Assembly: GCF_000518545.1 (NCBI RefSeq)
Contig: NZ_JADU01000007.1
Location: 1 to 64,000, forward strand
Reading direction: 5' to 3'
DNA: 64,000 nucleotides
Source of the DNA: Hallella seregens ATCC 51272
Lineage (GTDB): Bacteria; Bacteroidota; Bacteroidia; Bacteroidales; Bacteroidaceae
In this document: positions 26,314-35,400 of the stretch, piece by piece
Layout: each line of letters starts with the position of its first letter
Position numbering within the stretch: position 1 is the stretch's first letter
The notes under the pieces: model-generated
Told to the model about the DNA's origin: nothing
What the model saw: the letters and a program-made list of their open reading frames with translations, nothing else
Database searches by the model: none
Translations under genes and position numbers: made by a program

Positions 26314-26868
26314 ATGAAGCGTTTCAGAGTCTTTGGGGTGTGGGCCGTCTGCCTGATGGCCGCTCCCGTTGCGCATGCGCAGGGAGCGCAGGGCGTGTTT
26401 GCCGAGCTGTTCGGGGCATCGACCACGTTTGGAATCCATTACGACAGCCGTTTCAGCAGCCGCACGCGCTGGGGCGGACGGGTGGGATTGGCCTATACCC
26501 GCTCCCGTTCGCAGGACTTCTTCGATTCCAATCCCGAGGCCACGAGGGGCTGGAGCTTCCCCGTTGCCGTGAACTATCTGGTGGGCCGTGGGCGGCACCA
26601 TGCAGAGATAGGCGTGGGGGTGAGCTACGGACTCTACACCTGCAAGTATCACGACCCCGCCGGGCGGCAGGTGGAACACGACCGTTCGGGCACTTTCGGC
26701 TTTCTGGACCTGGGCTATCGCTACCAGCCCGCCCGCGGCCTCATGCTCCGTACGGGCCTTAACCCGGCCGCGGCCCTGGGCCGGCGCGACCCGTTGGGGC
26801 GGAGCGAGCACGGCGTGGATCGCGCTGCCGTTGTCTATCCTTACCTGAGTTTGGGATGGAGTTTCTAA
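26314..26868 (+). CDS. Outer-membrane beta-barrel protein, unknown function
   Basis: This 184-residue protein starts with a signal peptide (KRFRVFGVWAVCLMAAPVAHA) and continues with alternating hydrophobic strands rich in Gly, Tyr and Arg. It ends in PYLSLGWSF, a terminal aromatic residue typical of outer-membrane barrels. Conserved-looking strands include FGIHYDSRFSSRTRWGGRVG and GFLDLGYRYQPARGLML. The start is ATG 26314. No specific function can be assigned. It diverges from the DsbD alpha-domain gene and converges on licD. Confidence 0.7.
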   Translation: MKRFRVFGVWAVCLMAAPVAHAQGAQGVFAELFGASTTFGIHYDSRFSSRTRWGGRVGLAYTRSRSQDFFDSNPEATRGWSFPVAVNYLVGRGRHHAEIGVGVSYGLYTCKYHDPAGRQVEHDRSGTFGFLDLGYRYQPARGLMLRTGLNPAAALGRRDPLGRSEHGVDRAAVVYPYLSLGWSF

Positions 26869-26951
26869 GCCAAGCGGCGGCGGCAAACTTCTCACTGCCC
26901 GGCGGCGCCCCGTTTCCGGCCGCGCGATTGCGCCGCAACGGCATCGTGAAG

Positions 26952-26980
26952 ACGGCGTAAACGCGCGGCGTTTACGCCGT
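26952..26980. repeat. Perfect 13-bp hairpin of the GCGTTTACGCCGT family
   Basis: ACGGCGTAAACGC and GCGTTTACGCCGT pair around GCG. It lies between two convergent genes and could act as a terminator, but lacks a T-tract. It is the cleanest member of the dispersed 13-mer family. Confidence 0.8.
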
Positions 26981-27047
26981 TGTCGGCTTGCGTTTGCGCC
27001 GTCATGGTCTGGCGATGGCGGCACGGCCGTCGGCCGGCCGCAAAGGG

Positions 27048-27893
27048 TTAGGGCTGCGTGCCGGCGTCTTTGCCGGTTGTGGGAGCCGTCGGCACGAGCT
27101 CGGCAACCATGAAGACGGAGTGGATTTTGCGCTTTTCCACGGGCGGAATCTCCATGTAGTCGTGGAAAAGGTCGCGCAGGTAGGCGTCGGGATTGGCCGG
27201 GCCGAGAAACGTGTGGCCCTCGAACGTGATGTCCTTCACGGGGAAAATGCTGTCGCGCCGGTGCATGATGCCGTAGCCGTTGTTGACCAGCGTGTTGCTG
27301 AAGAACACGTCCTTGCGGTGCGTGGTGCACACGGCGGCCCAGGCGGCACGCAGCAGGGCATGCTTGGCGCCGAACCAAAACAGCTCGGCTACGGCCCGCC
27401 ACGAGTAGTAGTGGCGGTGGTGCAGGATGGAGTAGCTGCGCGAGAGCTCGCGCGTGATGCGTCTCACCATGCCGCGCGGGGCCGAGGGATAGGGCACCAT
27501 GGGGAAGACGTCGACGTACAACCCCTTTTGATAACCCATGGAAAAGTCGTCGCTTGCCTCGACGTAGAACGAGTTGAGGTCGCGTATCTTGATGATGGGC
27601 TCCTTGGTGTGCTCGGCTCCCGGCAGCTGGAGCTGCAGGTGGGCGGGCAGCTCGCGGGCGGCCGCGGCCTCGAAACGGGGCAGGTCGTCGCGGCGCATGG
27701 CAATGTCGATGTCGTCGTCCCACGGAATGAAGCCTCCGTGGCGCACGGCTCCCAGCAGGGTGCCGCCATCGAGCCAGTAGTCGATGTGGTGCGCGCGGCA
27801 GATGCTGTCTACGGTTTTCAGTATCTCCAGCTGCTTCAGTTGGCAGGAGCGCAGCTGCTGCGCCTTGTAGGCATCGAGGTAGGTTGGGGTCAT
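27048..27893 (-). CDS. LicD-family phosphotransferase
   Basis: The 281-residue protein has the LicD signature WLDGGTLLGAVRHGGFI (about 40-56) followed by PWDDDIDIAM, the acidic metal-binding cluster of this nucleotidyltransferase-fold family. Known members transfer phosphocholine (LicD) or ribitol-phosphate (fukutin group) from CDP donors to glycans. The start ATG 27893 overlaps the epimerase stop by four bases, so it is translationally coupled to the epimerase and the IspD-like gene. That context favours a CDP-alditol donor over choline, because no choline kinase or LicC is nearby. Confidence 0.85.
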   Translation of the reverse strand: MTPTYLDAYKAQQLRSCQLKQLEILKTVDSICRAHHIDYWLDGGTLLGAVRHGGFIPWDDDIDIAMRRDDLPRFEAAAARELPAHLQLQLPGAEHTKEPIIKIRDLNSFYVEASDDFSMGYQKGLYVDVFPMVPYPSAPRGMVRRITRELSRSYSILHHRHYYSWRAVAELFWFGAKHALLRAAWAAVCTTHRKDVFFSNTLVNNGYGIMHRRDSIFPVKDITFEGHTFLGPANPDAYLRDLFHDYMEIPPVEKRKIHSVFMVAELVPTAPTTGKDAGTQP

Positions 27894-28948
27894 GGCTGCG
27901 GGGTGTCGGTTTTCAGAATCTCGAGCGTGCGCTCCACGGCCTCGCCGAAGGCGTAGTGCGGTCGCCAGCCGATAGCCTTGAGACGGCTGTTGTCCAGAAT
28001 GGCCGTAGAGGCCACGGAGAAGCCGCGCCGCTCGGTCTCCGTGGGCAGGTCGAACACCACACGCGTGCCGGCAGCGCGGGCACAGGCCTGCGCAAAGTCG
28101 CGCAGGTGTACGTTGCAGGCCTCGCTGGCAATGTTGTAGGCCCGTGCATCCTCGCCGTGGAGCATCACGTGGAGCAGGGCCGAGACGGCATCGGCCACAT
28201 AAGTATAGGAGAAAAACTGCGTGCCCTCGCTCTTGAGCACGATGTCCTCGCCGTGCAACGCTTTCCAAATGAACTGCGACGAGGCCTTGCTGTCAGTGGG
28301 CAGCACCGACGGGCCGAACACGCGGCTCAGGCGGGCAATGCGCACTGGCACCCCATACTGGGCCGCATACGACTGGCAAAGAGCCTCGCAAGCCCGCTTC
28401 GACTCGGTGTAGCACGCCCGGCTTGTGGCCAGATTCAGCTGGCCGGTATAGTCTTCGGTGAACATGTCGGCCCCGCGGGCGTTGCCGTATATCTCGACCG
28501 TGCTGGGGTAGAGCACGGTGGCATGGCTGCGCCGGGCCAGCTCCAACGCGTGGCGTGCACCGTCCAGATTGAGCAGCATGGTCTCTACGGGCTGCTGGCT
28601 GTAGGCCAGCGGATGGGTGTGGCTGGCCAGCGGAATGATGTAGTCGGGTGCGAGGTCGGGCGCGAAAGGCCGGTCGGCCCCCTGTTCCACAAAGGTGAAC
28701 AGCGGGCTGTCCAGGGTCTCGCCCAGCCGCTCGGCGGCGCGCTGACGGCTGCGTCCGGCGGCCGTGATGCGGATGGCGGCCCCCTGCGCGTTGTAGCGCA
28801 TCAGGGCGTCGACAAGCTGTGTGCCGATGAGGCCGGTGGCCCCGGTGAGGAGAATGTGGGTGCCCCGAAGCCGTTCGATGCCCGCGGTGGCGAGGATATG
28901 GGCCAGGTCTTCCTGGTAGAGGGGGTGCTGTCTGCTACGTGCTGTCAT
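27890..28948 (-). CDS. NAD-dependent epimerase/dehydratase (extended SDR)
   Basis: This 352-residue protein has the Rossmann glycine motif TGATGLIG (about 34-41) and the catalytic YTESK motif (YxxxK, near 177). The STVEIYG block supplies the active-site Ser/Thr. The substrate is not deducible. Between an IspD-like cytidylyltransferase and a LicD-like transferase it could make or modify the activated sugar or alditol. It is 12 bp from the upstream gene and overlaps the downstream gene by four bases. Confidence 0.88.
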   Translation of the reverse strand: MTARSRQHPLYQEDLAHILATAGIERLRGTHILLTGATGLIGTQLVDALMRYNAQGAAIRITAAGRSRQRAAERLGETLDSPLFTFVEQGADRPFAPDLAPDYIIPLASHTHPLAYSQQPVETMLLNLDGARHALELARRSHATVLYPSTVEIYGNARGADMFTEDYTGQLNLATSRACYTESKRACEALCQSYAAQYGVPVRIARLSRVFGPSVLPTDSKASSQFIWKALHGEDIVLKSEGTQFFSYTYVADAVSALLHVMLHGEDARAYNIASEACNVHLRDFAQACARAAGTRVVFDLPTETERRGFSVASTAILDNSRLKAIGWRPHYAFGEAVERTLEILKTDTPQP

Positions 28949-28960
28949 GGTGGCGGGGAG

Positions 28961-29689
28961 TTATTTCAGCCAGTCGGAATGGCGGCTCTCCTTGGCAAGA
29001 TAGCCTTTGAACATCTCGAGGTCGTCCTTGGTGGTGAGCTTGATGTTCTTGTCGCTGCCGGCGGCAAAGTGCAGCCGCACGCCCAGCTCCACCATCATGG
29101 TGTTGGTGTAGGCGCTGCCGCGGATGCCGATGCCGCGGGCAAAGGCCTCGTGATACTTCTCGTCGAGCAGCTGGAAGCGGTAGGCTTGGGGTGTGCTGAC
29201 GCGGCGCAGTGTCTCGCGCGGGATGTATTTCGTGGTGGTGCTGTCGTCTTCGGGGTCCACGATGAATATCTGCTCGTTGTAGGGCAGACTGGTCACGGCG
29301 TTGCCATATTTCTGTGCTTTGAGTATCACGTCGGTGAGCACCGAGTCGTCTACCATGGGCCGAATGCCGTCGTGAATGATGATGGTGTCGTCCGGCGAGC
29401 ACACGCCCTCCAGCCGGTACACGCCGTTTCGTATCGACTCCTGCCCGCTGTCGCCGCCGGGCACCACCCATTTCAGCTTGTCAATGTTGAACTGCCGGGC
29501 GTAGGCCCAGAGCACACGCTCCCAGCCTTCGAGGCAAACCACCTCGATGGCGTCCACTTGCGGGTGGCGCTGGAAGCCCTCGAGGGTGTAGATCAGGATG
29601 GGTTTATCGAAGACATTGATAAACTGCTTGGGGATGTCCTGCCCCATGCGGTGGCCGGACCCGCCGGCAATGATGATGGCGATGTTCAT
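28961..29689 (-). CDS. IspD/TarI-like cytidylyltransferase
   Basis: This 242-residue protein shows IIAGGSGHRMGQDIPKQFI (residues 5-23), VPGGDSGQESIRNGV, and IHDGIRPMVDDS, the CTP-binding and catalytic blocks shared by IspD (methylerythritol-phosphate) and TarI/Bcs1 (ribitol-phosphate) enzymes. Sequence alone does not settle the substrate. Coupling to an epimerase and LicD points to an activated CDP-alditol for a surface polymer. A housekeeping IspD role is still possible, since Dxr of the same pathway lies at 60682 but not beside it. Confidence 0.82.
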   Translation of the reverse strand: MNIAIIIAGGSGHRMGQDIPKQFINVFDKPILIYTLEGFQRHPQVDAIEVVCLEGWERVLWAYARQFNIDKLKWVVPGGDSGQESIRNGVYRLEGVCSPDDTIIIHDGIRPMVDDSVLTDVILKAQKYGNAVTSLPYNEQIFIVDPEDDSTTTKYIPRETLRRVSTPQAYRFQLLDEKYHEAFARGIGIRGSAYTNTMMVELGVRLHFAAGSDKNIKLTTKDDLEMFKGYLAKESRHSDWLK

Positions 29690-29747
29690 AAGCTCGTGTT
29701 TCGATTAATCTGTGGCCGCCCCGCGGACAACCGCCGGCCAGCCCTCG

Positions 29748-29778
29748 CAAAAGTAGGAAAAATATCGGGCGCACGCAA
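29748..29778 (-). promoter_or_regulatory. Promoter of the IspD-like/epimerase/LicD operon
   Basis: On the minus strand TTG (29776-29778), 20 bases and TACTTTTG (29748-29755) match the consensus and lead to the ATG at 29689. Confidence 0.65.
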
Positions 29779-29843
29779 GCAAACAGGTGTAATTCTGCCG
29801 AAAAAGGGCTAACTTTGCACCGTAAAAGCTAACGAAACACAAT

Positions 29844-30866
29844 ATGGAGAATCCTTATGTCAAGCAGTTTCCCGACCTCATGGCGGGCAAGATCATTCTC
29901 TACAACCACGGATTCGGGTCGTCTGCAGCCTCGGGCACGGTGGCGCGCATCCGGCAAACCTTTCCCCAGGCCCGTGTGGAGGCGTTCGATCTGCCGATCC
30001 ATCCGGCCGAGGCCATGGACTTGTTGCGCCGCAAGGTGGACGAGCTGAAGCCCCGGCTCATCCTCGGCACGTCGATGGGCGGCATGTACACTGAGATGCT
30101 CTACGGCTACGACCGCATCTGTGTGAACCCCGCTTTCGAGATGGGGCAGACCATGAAAGACCACGGCATGACGGGCAAGCAGCTGTGGCAGAACCCGCGT
30201 CGGGACGGCGAGACGGGGTTCTTGGTGACCAAGGCACTGGAGAAGGAGTATCGGGAAATGACCGAACAGTGCTTCAACGCGCTGGAGGCCATGGGGCCCG
30301 AGGCGCGCGCCGCCGAGCAACGGCGCGTGTGGGGGCTCTTCGGCGACGAGGACGACGTGGTGGATACCTATGCCCTCTACCGCCGTCACTACCCCCAGGC
30401 AGCCCGTTTCCACGGCGGCCACCGCATGGACGACCGCTCGTTCATGAATGGTGTGGTGCCTGTCATCCGCTGGATAGACGACCGGCAGGAGGGCCGCGAG
30501 CGGCCCATCGTCTACATTGACAGCAGTACGCTAGCCGACGGCTACGGCAAACCCAAGTCGAGTCTGGCCAAGGCTTTTGCCTTGTTGGTGGAGAGCTACG
30601 AGGTGTATGTCGTGGCCCCGGCGCCCACCAATGCCCATGCCGACCTCGCCGACACGGCCTCGTGGGTGGAGCAGTACCTCTCCACACCGGCCCACGACCG
30701 CGTGATTTATACCAACCAGAAGCGGCTGCTCTATGGCGACTACTTCATCGACACGGCCCCCGACACGGGTTTCATGGGCACGGGCATCGCCTTCGGCTCT
30801 GACGAGTTCAAGACATGGGAAGACATCATCACGTTCTACAGCCGTCTCAAACCAGCCGAGAGTTAG
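29844..30866 (+). CDS. YqiA/YcfP-type alpha/beta hydrolase fused to a degenerate 5'-nucleotidase (NT5C) domain
   Basis: Residues 1-205 of this 340-residue protein resemble small alpha/beta esterases: ILYNHGFGSS (oxyanion region), GTSMGGMYTEML (nucleophile elbow, Ser near 76), a late acidic loop GLFGDEDDVVD and GGHRMDD with the probable catalytic His. Residues 215-335 resemble NT5C-type deoxyribonucleotidases (KRLLYGDYFIDTAPDTGF, FGSDEFKTWEDI). The usual DxDG nucleophile motif is replaced by YIDSSTLADG, so the phosphatase half has probably lost activity. A TAACTTTG element (29810-29817) lies 27 bp upstream of the ATG. The gene stands alone and its physiological substrate is unknown. Confidence 0.78.
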   Translation: MENPYVKQFPDLMAGKIILYNHGFGSSAASGTVARIRQTFPQARVEAFDLPIHPAEAMDLLRRKVDELKPRLILGTSMGGMYTEMLYGYDRICVNPAFEMGQTMKDHGMTGKQLWQNPRRDGETGFLVTKALEKEYREMTEQCFNALEAMGPEARAAEQRRVWGLFGDEDDVVDTYALYRRHYPQAARFHGGHRMDDRSFMNGVVPVIRWIDDRQEGRERPIVYIDSSTLADGYGKPKSSLAKAFALLVESYEVYVVAPAPTNAHADLADTASWVEQYLSTPAHDRVIYTNQKRLLYGDYFIDTAPDTGFMGTGIAFGSDEFKTWEDIITFYSRLKPAES

Positions 30867-31285
30867 ACAGGGCAACAGTGGGAGTTAGACAGAACAACGG
30901 TGGGTTTTAGACATAACAACATATTAAACATATGGCTGGCGCGGTGGGTTTTAGACATAGTAACAGAATAACATATTGGCTGGCGCGGTATTTTTTAGAC
31001 ATAGTAACAGAATAACAGGTAGGGTGCGCCATATTTTTGGGGGTAATGATATATTGATGTGTTGATTTTGTGGGCTAAACGGATATTGGCGTAGGGGCCA
31101 GCCCCTACGCCAATATCCCCCCACACCACATTCAAAGTCCGTTGTAACAGCTAAAACCCACCGCGCCAGCCATATGTTTAATATGTTGTTCTGTCTAAAA
31201 TCCACCGTAACTCTGTCTAAAAACCACCGTTACTCTATCTAAAACCACCCATTATTCTGTCTAACTCCACCGCGCGCCACATGGC
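30867..31285. repeat. Repeat-filled gene-free interval (TTAGACA-type element)
   Basis: No gene is visible. The left half carries direct copies of TTAGACATAGTAACAGAATA and GGCTGGCGCGGT; the right half carries their inverse (ACCGCGCCAGCCATATG). Together they make an imperfect inverted repeat around a central 38-bp palindrome at 31081-31118. The same words flank the 1-kb element at 43.8-44.8 kb. Confidence 0.8.
31081..31118. repeat. 38-bp near-perfect palindrome
   Basis: Two 18-base arms (GGATATTGGCGTAGGGGC and its complement) are separated by only CA. It lies at the centre of the repeat-filled interval. Confidence 0.9.
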
Positions 31286-31753
31286 TTAATACCGGGTTTT
31301 GTCTCCTTTGTCTCGCCACAGGTCAAATGCCCGACGGCCCTCTTCGGGCAGCAGGGGCTGGATGGGGCAGTGGCGCTGGGCCAGCGGACGCCCTATTTCC
31401 TCATAGATGAAGTCATCGTCGAAGCCGATGCCGGCGGCCGCCTTACGGTCGTTGGCATAGTAAATGCGGTCGAGCCGGGCCCAGTAGATAGCCCCCAGGC
31501 ACATGGGGCAGGGCTCGCACGAGCAATAGATTTCGCAGCCCGAGAGGTCAAAGGAGCGTAGCCGCGTGCAGGCTGCACGGATGGCATTCACCTCGGCATG
31601 GGCCGTAGGGTCGTGGTCCAGCGTGACACTGTTGGAGGCTTCGGCCACCACCACGCCCTCGCGGGCAATCACAGCACCAAAGGGACCGCCCCCTTGGCGC
31701 ACACTCTTTTCGCTCAAGGCAATGGCCCTGCGCATCAGTTCTTCCTGGTTCAT
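31286..31753 (-). CDS. guaD: Guanine deaminase, GuaD type
   Basis: This 155-residue protein of the cytidine-deaminase fold has HAEVNAIRA (zinc His and catalytic Glu, near 55) and EPCPMCLGAIYWAR (zinc Cys pair). The latter is the form found in B. subtilis GuaD rather than in tRNA deaminase TadA. The C-terminal GFDDDFIYEEIGRP is also GuaD-like. It would turn guanine into xanthine in purine salvage or degradation. I start at ATG 31753. It is divergent from the alkyltransferase gene. Confidence 0.85.
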   Translation of the reverse strand: MNQEELMRRAIALSEKSVRQGGGPFGAVIAREGVVVAEASNSVTLDHDPTAHAEVNAIRAACTRLRSFDLSGCEIYCSCEPCPMCLGAIYWARLDRIYYANDRKAAAGIGFDDDFIYEEIGRPLAQRHCPIQPLLPEEGRRAFDLWRDKGDKTRY

Positions 31754-31903
31754 CGTGTTTCGATTTAATGGATAGGGCATCAAAGATAAGCAAAATCCCG
31801 AAGAAAGCACCGTAAAGGCCCCAACTTTTTGCACCTGGACGGGCTTTTTCGCCGTTTATTGCCTATCTTTGCAACGCTACAACACCCAGCAGAACATCAA
31901 GAC

Positions 31904-32410
31904 ATGACCAAGATTGAATACGGATTTACCGACAGTCCTTTCGGCGAGCTTATCGTGGCCCGCACATGGGACGGCATCTGCGACCTGCAGTTTCTCGACC
32001 ACAACCGCATGGAAACCATTCATGAGCTGGCTCGGCGATGGGGCGAATACACGCCCACCACGCAGAGCGACACCATGGCTCACACCGTGGAGCGCGTCAT
32101 CTTTGAGGGTTACGACCATGCGTTGAAGCTCGATCTGTGGGGCACCGACTTCCAAAAGGTGGTGTGGCAGGAGGTGATGCGCATTCCCTTTGGCCAGACG
32201 GCCAGCTATCAGGAGATAGCCGATCGCGTGGGCAATCCCCGCGGCGTGCGCGCCGTGGCCTCGGCCGTGGCCCGGAATCCTGTGGCTATGCTTGTGCCCT
32301 GCCACCGGGTGGTGCACAGCGACGGCACCACGGGCGAATACCATTGGGGGCGCGAACTCAAGCAGAAACTCATTGCATGGGAGCGGACCAGACTGGCCGA
32401 CCGGCAGTAA
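31904..32410 (+). CDS. ogt: Methylated-DNA--protein-cysteine methyltransferase
   Basis: This 168-residue suicide enzyme removes alkyl groups from O6-alkylguanine onto its own cysteine. The active-site motif MLVPCHRVVHSDG is present near residues 128-140, and the upstream FGQTASYQEIADRVGNPRGV block supplies the DNA-binding helix. The start ATG at 31904 lies 33 bp after a TATCTTTG element (31864-31871). It is followed after 9 bp by the Dna2-like helicase gene and probably shares a transcript. Confidence 0.92.
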   Translation: MTKIEYGFTDSPFGELIVARTWDGICDLQFLDHNRMETIHELARRWGEYTPTTQSDTMAHTVERVIFEGYDHALKLDLWGTDFQKVVWQEVMRIPFGQTASYQEIADRVGNPRGVRAVASAVARNPVAMLVPCHRVVHSDGTTGEYHWGRELKQKLIAWERTRLADRQ

Positions 32411-32419
32411 ACGGGGGTG

Positions 32420-35400
32420 ATGGACAATCGGTTGACAGACATATCGGCCCGCCCCGCCGCCAGCATCGCCGCGGACGGAGTGGCCCGTGAGCTGATGGAC
32501 ACGGTAGCCTCGCTGCCCGACATCCACGCCCGGCATCCGGCAGTGGCCAACCGACTGATGCACGAGACGCTGGTGCAGGTGTGTGCCGAGGGGCTCAAGC
32601 ACACGCGGTATGGCTTTGGCGACCTCAATGCTCAGGTGGAGACGCTCGTCCGCATGCTCCATATCCCCGCCCCGGAGGCCAATGCCATTCGGCAGATGCG
32701 CCGTGACTCCAACCACAGCCGGCCGCTGACGCCCGAACAGCTGCGCTACGACATGCACGCATTGGCCACGCTCGTGGGACGCGTCTACCGTGTGGCCGTG
32801 CCCTCAGCACTCACGGATGCCCTGTCCAGCAACCACCCGGAAGCCGAGCGTCGGCCGCGGGCCAATACGCCCGACAGGCGGGCCATCGTGCGCTCGTGGG
32901 ATGAAAACGTGATTCGGGTGGTCATCGACGAGGACCCGGAGACCGGGGACACGGCCGACGGGCAGCCCCTCTACGAGGTGCGATATACCGAGGAGACACA
33001 GTATGCGCGCATGGGCTATTTGGCCGGTTTGCTGCGCGAGGGCATGCAGCTGGGCCTGCTTGGCTGCCACGCCGAGGGGCGCACGCTCACGCCGCGCCTC
33101 ATCGTGGTGGAGCCCGACTGCCTGATCGACATCAGCACCATTGCCAGTTGTTTCGAGGACTACGGGCACCACCCGTTGCTTTATCTCGTCAGCCGCATGC
33201 GTTCCAAGGCCAACAGCCAGCCCATTTTGCTGGGAAACTTTGCTGGAAGCGCACTCGACGACATCATCAACCAGCCCTCTTTCTCGCCGGCCCGCACGCT
33301 GATGAACAGCTTTCGGGAGAGGGCAATGGAGTACAGCACGTGCCCCGACTTTGACGGTGAACGGTTCAAACAGGATGCCGCTACGCAGACAACCAACCTG
33401 CAGCACGTCGTGGAGGCGTTGCGACAAGAGTTCCGTCTGGACAGGGCCATCCTGGAACCGTCGTTCATCTGTGAGAAACTGGGCATCCAAGGACGCGTGG
33501 ATCTCATGACCACCGACCTGCAGCTGCTCGTGGAGCAGAAGTCGGGGCGCAATCTTTTTGTGGAGCGTGGGCTCAACAACCGGCATGGGTCGCGGGCTGT
33601 GGAGAAGCACTACGTGCAGGTGCTGCTCTATTATGGCATCCTCTATTACAACTTCCACCGGTCGGAAACACACATCCGTCTGCTCTATTCCCGGTATCCG
33701 TTGCCCGGCGGTTTGCTCGATGTGGCCAACCTGATGCGGCTGGTCTACGAGGCCATTCGCTTTCGCAACGAGGCCGTGGCCCTGGAGTTCGAGCTGGCTC
33801 ATGACGGCCCCGCCCGCTTGTTGCCCCGGCTCACGTCCCAGGAACTCAACACCGAGGGCATGCAAGGATTCTTCTACGACCAGTATCTGCGGCCGCAGCT
33901 TGACGAGGTGCTACGCCCGCTACAGGGGCTGCGGGGGCTGGAACGCGCCTACTTCTGCCGGATGCTGCGTTTCGCCGTGCGCGAAAACCTGATGGCAAAG
34001 GTGGGTGTGGCCGGAGGCGTAGGTAGTTGCACGGCCAACCTCTGGAACATGCCCTTGGCCGAAAAAAAGGAGACCGGCAACATCTACACCGGTCTGCATA
34101 TTATAAATAAGGAGAAAAGCACGGGGCCGGAAAGCTATGGCGGCTACGACCTCATCACGTTGTCGGTGCCCCATCAGGGGGAGGACTTCCTGCCCAACTT
34201 CCGTCGGGGCGACATGGTTTACCTCTACGCCTACCCCGAAGACCAGGAGCCCGACGTGCGTCGAGCCCTGCTCTTCAAGGGCGGGTTGGCTGAAATTCAC
34301 ACCGACAGCCTCACGGTGAAGCTGGCCGACGGCCAGCAAAATGCGGCCATTTTCGACCATTTGCCCTACGGCGGATGGGTGGCGGGCGAGGCTGCACAGG
34401 GAAAGCCGTTCGCGTGGTGTATCGAACACGGCAGCAGCGATGCGGGTGGCAGTGCTGCCATACAGGCCATTTACGAGCTGGTTACCTCCACACCCGACCG
34501 CAAAGCCCTGCTGTTGGGGCAGCGTGTGCCGCGTTGTGACAAGACAGTCACCCTGTCACGCAGCTATGATGCCGAGCTCGACCCGCTGCTTCTGCGGGCC
34601 AAACAGGCCCGCGATTTCTTCCTGCTCGTGGGGCCGCCGGGCACTGGAAAGACCAGCAGGGCCCTGCGGTATTTGGTGGAAGAGGCCTTGGCCGCATCTC
34701 CAAATTCCTCCATTCTGCTGCTTTCTTATACCAACCGTGCCGTCGATGAAATCTGCGGCATGCTTGTTGAGGCGGGCATTGGCTTCATTCGGCTGGGCCA
34801 TGAACTGAGCTGTGCACCGGCCTATGCGCCCTATCTTGTCTCCAACATCGTGGGCGAAAGTCCCCGGCTCGACGACATGCGCGGGCGGTTGCTGCGCACG
34901 CGTGTCGTCGTCTCCACCACGTCGATGCTCCAGTCACGGCCTTTCATCTTCAGCTTGAAGCACTTCTCGCTAGCCATTGTCGACGAGAGTTCACAGATTC
35001 TCGAGCCTTCCATCATCGGTTTGCTGGCCAGCCACCGCCCCACCGTCTCCCCGGCAGACGGTGCTGCTGCGGCGATGGGCGGCGGGCCTACGTGCAACAT
35101 CGACAAGTTTATCCTCATCGGTGACTACAAGCAACTGCCCGCCGTGGTGCAGCAGAACGACGAGGAAGCCCGCGTGACCGAGCCCGAACTGCAGGCCATC
35201 GGGCTCACCAACTGCAAGAACAGCCTCTTCGAGCGCCTCATCCGCCAGGAACAGGCGGCCGACCGCACCGATTTCATCGGCACGTTGCGCCGACAAGGAC
35301 GCATGCACCCCGCCATCGCAGAGTTCCCTGGAGAGACGTTCTACTTTGCCGAACGGCTGGTTCCCGTACCCCTGCGTCACCAGCAAGAGACAGAACTTGG

